Of a DNA stretch of 64,000 nt, positions 16,790-23,534 are shown in pieces. The notes below the pieces were generated by a model. It did no database searches. It was not told the origin of the DNA and was given only the letters and a program-made list of their open reading frames with translations. The stretch is from the NCBI GenBank assembly GCA_905221605.1, contig CAJNDS010002144.1, positions 339,647-403,646 of the forward strand. Reading direction: 5' to 3'. Positions within the stretch are counted from its first letter, which is position 1. The number at the start of each line of letters is the position of its first letter. The position numbers and the translations under genes were made by a program. The stretch is from Symbiodinium natans (taxonomy: Eukaryota > Sar > Dinophyceae > Suessiales > Symbiodiniaceae).

Positions 16790-19700
16790 ATGACGGAAGA
16801 AGAACTTATTAATACTGGGGCGACCATAAACCAAATGGATAAGGTGTTTAAATTCTTCAATATACCAGTTAGATTATACAACTTTACAGGTGCTTTGATT
16901 TATGAATATAACCCCGAGAATTATGAGAAGGGGCGGGTAAAAATGTTCAGGGGACTTGTTAAAAACAGTCACATTTACCTGTTAAACCACGATTTAGAGA
17001 CATTAAGGCAAATTCAACCGAAAGATAAATACAATGCCTTTACAACAAGCAAGTTTTACATCACCGATAAGACTGAACCCGTTGAATATAAAATGTTTGA
17101 TAATGTAGATGAACTGCTGAATATGACCGATAAGGAAGAATACGCCCTGATACATTCCGACAATGATTTGGTCAAGGTCTTTCATCAACTGAACGAAGCA
17201 GGATACAAACCACATATTAACTATCAAGCGGGGAGGATTACTAATATCTTATGTAAGTTTTACTACAAAAAGTTGAAGAAATACATTAAATACAACATTG
17301 TCTCACAGTGTTTATCACAAGAGCGAGTGGATGAAGATGTAATCACTGATAATGAAGAGGTGTATAACAAAATCACTACAACTATGTTTAACTTACAAAA
17401 AGAGTTGTTTAAAGAAAACCATTTATCCTATTATAACGAGGTAGATATACAAATCCTTAAAGAGTGTAAAACCATAGTTCCGGTTGGCAAGTTTTGTAAA
17501 GATGTGGCGGTCAAGAAAATAAAAGAAATAGATATTAACAAGGCATTTACACACGCGGGAGGGAGTATAAAATACATCCCGAAATTTACACAATTTGACA
17601 TATTCAGACCTTTTGGCGAGGATTGTAGCACAGACCAGTTTAACAACCTGACATTATACATTGTAGAGGTGTATGAAGGGAACGTCTTTTTCAACAAGAA
17701 GTATTGTTTAGTTTATGGCAAGTTTTTAAAGAAACTGCTGAAACACAACATTAAACTGAAAATCTTATGGTATAAGCAACCGAGCAATATTTACAAGGTG
17801 GATTATAAAAAACTGATAGATGAACTGTATGCAACAAAAATAACAGACGACGAAGACTTCAACAAGCAGACGCAAAAGAAACTGTGGAACATCAGCGTCG
17901 GAATGTTGGAGAAATCCCATAACACCAGTCAGCGAAGTAGCACCTTTACTTCATTGAAGGAGGCGTGTTATTATCAAAGCATTTACGGCGGAAAAGTTTA
18001 TACTATAAGCGAGTGTCAGACAGAACTTAACGAAGTGGATGAAGACGAATTTGAAACAAAGGAGACAGAAGGAACAAAATATTATGTGTTAAGTGTCTCA
18101 GAAAAGAAGACTTTAATGAATGGTTTTATGTATATCAAAGAGTTGTTATTGCAATATCATAATTTTAAGATGTATGAAGCATACAAGACATTATCCGATA
18201 ACAACATTAAGGTGTATAGTGTTAAGACAGATTGCTTGACGATACACGAAGACGATGTGGATAAGGTGCATGGATACAATTTTTGTCGTGTGTGGAGAGA
18301 AGGACTGCTTAAATTTGGAACTGACATCGGCACTTGGAGACTGGAAGAGAAGAAAACAATTACACTGCCTACGCAGTTATACACATACAAGTTTAACGAA
18401 GTGCCGGAAATCCCGAAAGTTAGTAATGTAAATGTTGAGGTTGAAGACGAGTGGGACACTAAAACAATATGCGAGAAAATTATGTTGAGAAACCCCGTGA
18501 TAATTCGTGGAAAGTTCCCGGGCACGGGCAAGAGTTATATAGGCGAGTATTTCCAACAAATGGGTAAGAATGTTTTGTTTGTAGTGCCAACCAATAGACT
18601 TTTACAAGAAAAGGAAGTAGAAGCGACAACTTATAACAAGTTTTTCAGCATCGCCGTTCATGAAGATGTAGGGGAGAAGTTGCCAGCTTTTGATTATTCC
18701 CCTTTCAATGTGGTGGTGTTTGATGAGGTTTATATGTCTAACTTATATGTATTGGATAAGGTCAGACGGTTCATTAAAGAAAATCCTGATATTATCGTTA
18801 TTGGGACGGGTGATGTAAAACAATTGCAGGGAGTGGAAGTTATGACCAACTGCCAGAACCCAGCAGTTTATATGGACAACTGCCTAGATATAGTATTTAA
18901 ATACAATATATTCCTAGAAGTGTGTAAAAGAGTAGGAGCGAAGGACAGCGAAGAAGGAGACAGAAACAGGGAAATCATTAATAATATGTATAACGACTTT
19001 TGGGAAAGCAAGTTGCCTATTCAAGACATCATACCGAAATACTTTGAAACGACTGACGACATAATGGCATCGGAGCATAACATCGCCTACACTAACATAA
19101 GATGCCGAAATGTAGCAAACGAGATTAGAAACAGGTTAAACAAGAAAGACAAATACGAAGTGGGCGAAATACTCATTGCCAGAAAATGGATTAAACAACC
19201 AAGGGTAAATGTAAATCTACGGTATAGAATTACGAGCATAGAACAAGATGAACTCGGAGCGCAAATAACATTACAGAACATAGCAAATGATGAAGATCAG
19301 TTTATGCTGTTTGAGGCAATTGTTGATAATAACTTTATATACTCATACTGCGCCACCTGTCATTCAAGTCAGGGAGCGAGTGTAAAGGGGAGTATAACTA
19401 TACACGAATACAACTTGCCAATAGCAAGCAGGGAGTGGGTTTGGACGAGTATTACACGCTGTGTTGACTTTAGAAAAGTCAGGTTCTACAACAACGCAAG
19501 TTTTGATAAACAAATGGATAAAAACATGATAATGAGATACTTTAAAAACAAGGTGGAGAATTACAAACTACAAGACAGGAAAGCAAGGAGAGAGATAAAC
19601 GAGGAGGAATACATAACCCCCGAATGGTGTTTGAAAATGTTTAAAAGCAGGTGCGAGAAATGTAATACATCATTTAATTTTGAAGTGAAGCAAGGTAAGT

Positions 19701-19801
19701 TATGTAGCAACTTTACAGCTCAGCGTCTATGTAATGATTACGGACATCATTTAGACAATTGTTGTGCTTATTGCTTGTGGTGTAACGTAAGCTCACATTA
19801 A
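16790..19801 (+). CDS. DNA polymerase-like / SF1 helicase fusion with Cys/His-rich C-terminus
   Basis: A 1003-aa replication protein. Polymerase-like motifs: A EIDINKAF (246-253, Asp248), B K363-x3-N367-x3-G371, and C YSVKTDCL (476-483), the last having Lys where family B usually has the first Asp of DTD; Asp481 is kept. No exonuclease motif is obvious. The helicase has Walker A GKFPGTGKS (574-582), Walker B VVVFDEV (641-647), motif III GTGDVKQLQ (672-680), IAYTN (765-769), TCHSSQGAS (856-864) and SITRC (887-891), a Pif1/RecD-like SF1 set. Residues 947-998 contain nine cysteines plus His986/987 in an HNH/treble-clef-like layout (C-x2-C...GHHLDN...C-x2-C). The frame is open upstream to 16655, so the ATG at 16790 may not be the true start. 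The polymerase call is less secure than the helicase call. Confidence 0.8.
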   Translation: MTEEELINTGATINQMDKVFKFFNIPVRLYNFTGALIYEYNPENYEKGRVKMFRGLVKNSHIYLLNHDLETLRQIQPKDKYNAFTTSKFYITDKTEPVEYKMFDNVDELLNMTDKEEYALIHSDNDLVKVFHQLNEAGYKPHINYQAGRITNILCKFYYKKLKKYIKYNIVSQCLSQERVDEDVITDNEEVYNKITTTMFNLQKELFKENHLSYYNEVDIQILKECKTIVPVGKFCKDVAVKKIKEIDINKAFTHAGGSIKYIPKFTQFDIFRPFGEDCSTDQFNNLTLYIVEVYEGNVFFNKKYCLVYGKFLKKLLKHNIKLKILWYKQPSNIYKVDYKKLIDELYATKITDDEDFNKQTQKKLWNISVGMLEKSHNTSQRSSTFTSLKEACYYQSIYGGKVYTISECQTELNEVDEDEFETKETEGTKYYVLSVSEKKTLMNGFMYIKELLLQYHNFKMYEAYKTLSDNNIKVYSVKTDCLTIHEDDVDKVHGYNFCRVWREGLLKFGTDIGTWRLEEKKTITLPTQLYTYKFNEVPEIPKVSNVNVEVEDEWDTKTICEKIMLRNPVIIRGKFPGTGKSYIGEYFQQMGKNVLFVVPTNRLLQEKEVEATTYNKFFSIAVHEDVGEKLPAFDYSPFNVVVFDEVYMSNLYVLDKVRRFIKENPDIIVIGTGDVKQLQGVEVMTNCQNPAVYMDNCLDIVFKYNIFLEVCKRVGAKDSEEGDRNREIINNMYNDFWESKLPIQDIIPKYFETTDDIMASEHNIAYTNIRCRNVANEIRNRLNKKDKYEVGEILIARKWIKQPRVNVNLRYRITSIEQDELGAQITLQNIANDEDQFMLFEAIVDNNFIYSYCATCHSSQGASVKGSITIHEYNLPIASREWVWTSITRCVDFRKVRFYNNASFDKQMDKNMIMRYFKNKVENYKLQDRKARREINEEEYITPEWCLKMFKSRCEKCNTSFNFEVKQGKLCSNFTAQRLCNDYGHHLDNCCAYCLWCNVSSH

Positions 19802-19844
19802 AAGAGGTTTAAAGAAATGGTGCGTTAAGATAATTAATAGTATA

Positions 19845-20465
19845 ATGCGTGAAAATAAGTACCAAAAGGGCAAAATATACAAAATAACCGATGTGGCGTA
19901 TAATGACTGCTACTACGGGTCAACTATTGAACCGCTGACGAAACGGATGATACACCACAAGCATAAATATTTCAACCAGAATACATGGCAAGAAACATGC
20001 GTAAGAAGTGTAAATAACATCTTTAATAAATACGGTTTTGAAAACTGCAAAATTGAATTAGTTGAAAACTTCCCATGTGCATCCAAAGAAGAATTAGTTA
20101 AGCGCGAAGGTCATTACATAAAAGATAACGAGTGCGTAAACAAACAATCTAATGTAGCGGGGCGAACTAAGGAGGAATACAGACACGAAGAGCGTGATAA
20201 ACTCAATGTGCGCTCAAAAGAATATTACAGAAACCATGTGGAAGAAAGATGTGCATACCAAAAAGAATACAGCAAGAACAATGTTGAAAAGATAAGACAG
20301 CAAAAATTGAATTATCGTGAGCGAAACAAGGAAACCCTCACAACGCCTATCTCGTGCGGATGTGGTCTGGTTTTCCAACAACGCTCCCGAACCCGCCACG
20401 AAAAATGCAAGAAGCATCAAGAATGGTTAAAACAACAAGAACAACAAACCGAACAATCAGAATAG
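19845..20465 (+). CDS. GIY-YIG endonuclease, second copy
   Basis: 206 aa. GIY half-motif KIYKITD (10-16) and YIG half-motif CYYGST (22-27), then KR34 and the conserved IELVENFPC segment shared almost exactly with the protein at 8569-9147. The basic helical linker is followed by CGCGLVFQ...H...KH, the same type of Cys/His tail. It sits 43 bp after the polymerase/helicase and 25 bp before the integrase, so it is probably co-expressed with replication and integration genes. It may be a homing-type nuclease, or process replication or integration intermediates. Confidence 0.88.
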   Translation: MRENKYQKGKIYKITDVAYNDCYYGSTIEPLTKRMIHHKHKYFNQNTWQETCVRSVNNIFNKYGFENCKIELVENFPCASKEELVKREGHYIKDNECVNKQSNVAGRTKEEYRHEERDKLNVRSKEYYRNHVEERCAYQKEYSKNNVEKIRQQKLNYRERNKETLTTPISCGCGLVFQQRSRTRHEKCKKHQEWLKQQEQQTEQSE

Positions 20466-20490
20466 AAATAATAATATCTTGTTTATTATA

Positions 20491-21408
20491 ATGACTTCTA
20501 AACAAGATATTATCCGCAATGTTTATTATGACCGCTCAGGGTTTGGGAGTAAGGCAACAACCCTACAAGATGCTCAAAAGAAAGATGCCAGTATCACGAA
20601 AGAAGATGTTGAGGAGTTTTTTAGAAAGAACATTGAAGAGAAAAGAAAACCGCGTGGTGAGAATAGTTTTGTAGCACCCCACGCGCATTTTGAATATCAG
20701 GTGGATTTATTCTTTATAAGCAAAAATGATTTAGGAAACCAAAAATTTAGAATTGGGTTGGTTTTAATTGATATTTTCAGTAAATATGCTACTGTTATAC
20801 CTATTAAGAGTAAAGAACCTCCTGATGTATTCGCGGGAATAATGGAAGGACTACAAAAAATGGGCGATAAACCGAAGATGTTTTACAGTGACGAGGAAGG
20901 GAGTTTGTATAGTAAAACAATTATAGGATATTTGGAGGGTGAGAAAATTGAGATACATAGAACAAGAGGGCATCCAGCGTTTGCGGAGCGTTTTATAAGA
21001 ACATATAAAGATATGCTGTTTAAGCGGGTTGAAGCAGATGAAAAAAAGGGTAAGCAAAATATACAGTGGATAGATTATAATTTGGAAATCTTATTAACCT
21101 ATAATAATAAAATGGTTTCGTCAGCGACTAAAATGACACCATTAGAAGCAAGGAAAAAGAAAAATGAATTTGAAGTTAAATTGAATATATCTTTACAAGC
21201 AAAGCGTAATAGAACATACCCCGAAATAGAGGTGGGAGATAGTGTTAAAATAATGCGCAAAAAAGGCATTAGTGAAAAGGAACGCACCAGTCATTGGGTT
21301 AAAACTCCCCAGGAAGTAAAGCGAATAGATAAAAAGTTAGGTCAAAACTATTACTACTTAGATAATGAGAATAGCGGTTATTTGCGACACGAATTATTAA
21401 AGGTGTAA
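20491..21408 (+). CDS. Retroviral-type (rve) DDE integrase
   Basis: Inserts the viral genome into host DNA. The 305-aa protein has the RNase H-fold catalytic triad D72 (YQVDLFF), D134 (YSDEEG) and E166 (FAERFIR), with the typical VLIDIFSKYA strand between the two Asp residues; D134 to E166 is 32 residues. The C-terminus has a beta-rich DNA-binding module (EVGDSVKIMRKK ... YYYLDNENSGYLRHELL) like Polinton integrases. No HHCC zinc finger is visible at the N-terminus. The ATG at 20491 is preferred to an in-frame TTG at 20479. This gene explains the 5-bp target duplication and terminal repeats. Appears intact. Confidence 0.93.
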   Translation: MTSKQDIIRNVYYDRSGFGSKATTLQDAQKKDASITKEDVEEFFRKNIEEKRKPRGENSFVAPHAHFEYQVDLFFISKNDLGNQKFRIGLVLIDIFSKYATVIPIKSKEPPDVFAGIMEGLQKMGDKPKMFYSDEEGSLYSKTIIGYLEGEKIEIHRTRGHPAFAERFIRTYKDMLFKRVEADEKKGKQNIQWIDYNLEILLTYNNKMVSSATKMTPLEARKKKNEFEVKLNISLQAKRNRTYPEIEVGDSVKIMRKKGISEKERTSHWVKTPQEVKRIDKKLGQNYYYLDNENSGYLRHELLKV

Positions 21409-21780
21409 ACAAAGTCTTTATTTTCATAGTCTATTCCTGATTTTGGAGTGTTTTGTTTGTCGTTTCGCTCTTTTCTTGGTTTTTCTTTCTTCCGTAATAT
21501 GTTTGGCTATATGGTTTGTATCAGGTGTTGAAAAATTGAGTTTTTTCAGAATTGTCCTTAGAGTTTCCGAGAAACTATTTACTCTTATACTCTATTCCTG
21601 ATTTTATGTGTTCCTTTTTTGTGGTTTATGGAAATGTATACATATTTGTTGTGTTTTAAGGGTTTTCCCACCAAAAAACGCACAAACAAAAAAGGCAAAA
21701 AAGAAGCCGTAAAACCCTCCCTCCCAAACGAAAACTAAACACTAAACCTAAAACCTGAACACTAAACCTAAAATCTCTGC
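21409..21780. other. AT-rich gap after the integrase, no gene seen
   Basis: T-rich and without a convincing frame. TCTATTCCTGATTTT occurs twice (about 21429 and 21591). From about 21720 it passes through CTAAACCTAAAACCTGAACA repeats into DNA of host-like composition. It may hold termination or packaging signals. Confidence 0.6.
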
Positions 21781-22960
21781 CCAGCAAAGCTCCACAGCGT
21801 CTGAATGATAGGAAGAGCCGACTAATCAGCCAGCCTTTCAAGGACAGGAAGAGCCGGTGGCTCTCAACCAAACTCCTCAACCCCTTAACTGAAACCAAAA
21901 CACACCCTGAGATCCCCAAGTCTACCTAACCCAAGACAAACCAAAAGGGACTTGCGGCGTCTGGAACTCACGCAAGTCGTTGTGGTCCTGTCGCGTCCGG
22001 AGGTGATGAATCTTCGAAGTGTGAGGGCTTAAGAAAGCTCAGCGAATGCAAAACAGCGACACCCAAAGTTCAATTCTCTCTTTTGCGCCCCACATCCCGC
22101 GGACTTCGGTGCTCTGCCGTGGTCCGACATCTATCTGACCACGCTTGCTAAACAAACGGGTAGATGCTACTCTGGAGGCTCGAGGTGTGAGACAAAAGGT
22201 GTCACTCAACGCCGGCGTTCTTATTCACCTGCAGGGGCAGTTGGCGCCAAAAGAGACGTCAAAACAAAAGATGACAACTACATCATCAGGAACAGCAGCA
22301 ACTGGTTCGATCTAGAACTGCCTTGTCAAGAGCCTCTTGAAACTTGACAATGCCAGCAAGCGCTGCGACGAAAGCCATGAAACCGCCACCCCATGCTTTG
22401 ATGGAGCTCCATGCGATGGTGGCTTCCCTCCACTCTTTTCCTTAATGCTTGATGGGCACGCTGAAACCTTTAGCGTTTTCACGACTTTTGCTTCGAGAAA
22501 CAAGAATAAGAGGCAAGCACCGAGCGTCTATACTCAGCGAGGAAGGTATCCCACTTTGACTCCAAGCTATCGACCTTTTTCTCCAAGCCATCGAACCTCT
22601 TCTCCAGTGAGTCGACCTTGCTCTCCAACTTTTTCACGGCCTCCAACACTTCCCGGTTCGCTGTGAAGAACTGACGGCGATGCAGCCGAAAGGGCAGCGT
22701 CATGCTGCGGAGCGACATGACACGAATGTCGTGTCTTCTACTTGCTTCTACTATTGCTCGAGAAAGCTGCAGTACTCACGATGGAAAACGTGGACGTGGA
22801 TGAACGGCTATTCTGGACATCGCAAACAAGCAGGCATACCGCAGCCGATTGCCGCTCCGAAATCTCTAGCAAAACCCGCGTCAAGCGTGGAAGGCACGCC
22901 ACATCATTGAAGAAGCAGGTGATGTAGCCAGCCCATAGCAAAGGTTTTAACAAGTTCTAA
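21780..22960. other. Host-like cargo segment inside the provirus
   Basis: GC-balanced, unlike every viral gene to its left, yet inside the right TIR. It carries none of the telomere-like arrays typical of the flanking host. The minus strand has consecutive coding-like blocks joined by plausible splice sites (see the candidate gene). It could be captured host DNA, a nested element, or sequence gained by recombination. Confidence 0.55.
22270..22950 (-). CDS. Candidate spliced host-type gene (coiled coil plus membrane segment)
   Basis: Three coding-like blocks lie on the minus strand. Block 1 (about 22790-22950) ends at a strong donor, GTGAGT, in phase 0. About 110 nt on, an acceptor ending CGTCAG (about 22669) opens block 2 in phase 0; it encodes a coiled coil with repeated KKVDSLE-type heptads. 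After a second possible small intron, block 3 (about 22270-22430) encodes WSSIKAWGGGFMAFVAALAG, a probable membrane helix, and then a stop. Intron borders are my inference from GT/AG sites and reading phase. No start codon is firmly assigned and no family recognised. Alternatively a decayed gene. Viral neighbours have no such structure. Confidence 0.3.
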
Positions 22961-23021
22961 ATATTCCTCATTAGGTACGGGTTGCTTTCGAAATTACGAT
23001 TGTGTTTTGGATCTTGGCTTG

Positions 23022-23179
23022 GGTTTTGGGATGTGCTTTGTGTTTTGGATTGTGTTATGGGATTTGTTGAGGATATTGGGAGGTGTTTGTGTATTGCAGG
23101 ATTTAAGGGTTGAAATCTTAGGCGGTTTGAAAAATGGGGTGAAAGCGTAGGGGGGGGTATAGGATGTGAGGTGTGGGGG
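23022..23179 (+). repeat. Degenerate internal copy of the right TIR
   Basis: Same orientation and order as 23325-23510: GGGATGTGCTTTGTGTTTTG, then a GGGAGGTGTTTGTGT block, GGTTGAAATCTTAGGCGG and GGATGTGAGGTGTGGGG. More diverged than the terminal copy and lacking its last 20 bases. Confidence 0.8.
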
Positions 23180-23220
23180 AAGCGGTTGTTTTGCTTTTTG
23201 TTCTGCTCTGGGGTTTAATA

Positions 23221-23276
23221 TTGAGTTGGTATGTGCTTTGTGTTTTGGTGTTTTGGAAGGTTGAGGTGTGGGGGAA
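23221..23276 (+). repeat. Internally deleted third TIR copy
   Basis: Begins GAGTTGGTATGTGCTTTGTG like the start of the TIR and jumps directly to GGTTGAGGTGTGGGGGAAGG, which resembles its end; the middle is missing. With 23022-23179 and the true TIR it makes three tandem copies at the right end. Confidence 0.55.
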
Positions 23277-23328
23277 GGAGGTTCTTTTGATTTGTCCTTT
23301 GCTATGGGACTTTGTGTTGAGTTGGGAT

Positions 23329-23529
23329 GTGCTTTGGGTTTTGGATTGTGTTTTGGATTGTTGTTTGGGGTTGGTAGGTTGCTTTGTTTCGGGATTGTTG
23401 TGTTGATTGTTGGGAGGTGCTTTGTGTGTTCAGGGATTTAAGGGTTGAAATCTTAGGCGGGTTGAGAAATGGGGTGAAAGCGTAGGGGGGAGTATAGGGT
23501 ATGAGGTGTGGGGTTAGCCTATGCTTGCT
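23329..23529 (-). repeat. Right terminal inverted repeat
   Basis: Inverted match of 2475-2675, identical in the last 20 bases and highly similar throughout, differing by a few substitutions and tiny indels. G/T-rich on this strand. Together with the left copy it defines the element ends. Confidence 0.93.
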
Positions 23530-23534
23530 CGAAG
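23530..23534. other. Target-site duplication, right copy (CGAAG)
   Basis: Directly follows the right TIR and equals 2470-2474. After it, host sequence with CCCTAAA repeats resumes within 30 bp. Confidence 0.85.

Larger units (their letters stand above)
2475..23529. mobile_element. Complete integrated Polinton-like virus (21.06 kb)
   Basis: The element is bounded by about 201-bp terminal inverted repeats and a 5-bp target-site duplication. It carries an A32-type packaging ATPase, major capsid and penton proteins, an S74 fibre, a DNA polymerase-like/helicase protein, a DDE integrase, two GIY-YIG nucleases and a lipase. Composition is strongly AT-rich with intergenic gaps mostly under 120 bp, unlike the repeat-rich GC-balanced host DNA on both sides. 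MCP + penton + ATPase + retroviral-type integrase is the hallmark set of Polintons, Polinton-like viruses and virophages. The lack of a recognisable adenain protease, plus the lipase and the polymerase/SF1-helicase fusion, points to a Polinton-like virus of algae/protists rather than an animal Polinton (inference). Confidence 0.95.

Noticed and set aside
17003..19281. Multiple 60-124 aa frames opposite the polymerase/helicase
   Set aside because: Antisense shadows of a long coding region with clear helicase motifs.
20479..20490. Extension of the integrase to an upstream in-frame TTG
   Set aside because: The ATG at 20491 gives a normal integrase start; non-ATG initiation is not expected in a eukaryotic virus. 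Same logic for the ATPase GTG at 5145.
23173..23406. 77-aa hydrophobic open frame near the right end
   Set aside because: Reads through degenerate TIR copies (GT-rich), giving Val/Leu/Trp runs; not a protein gene.
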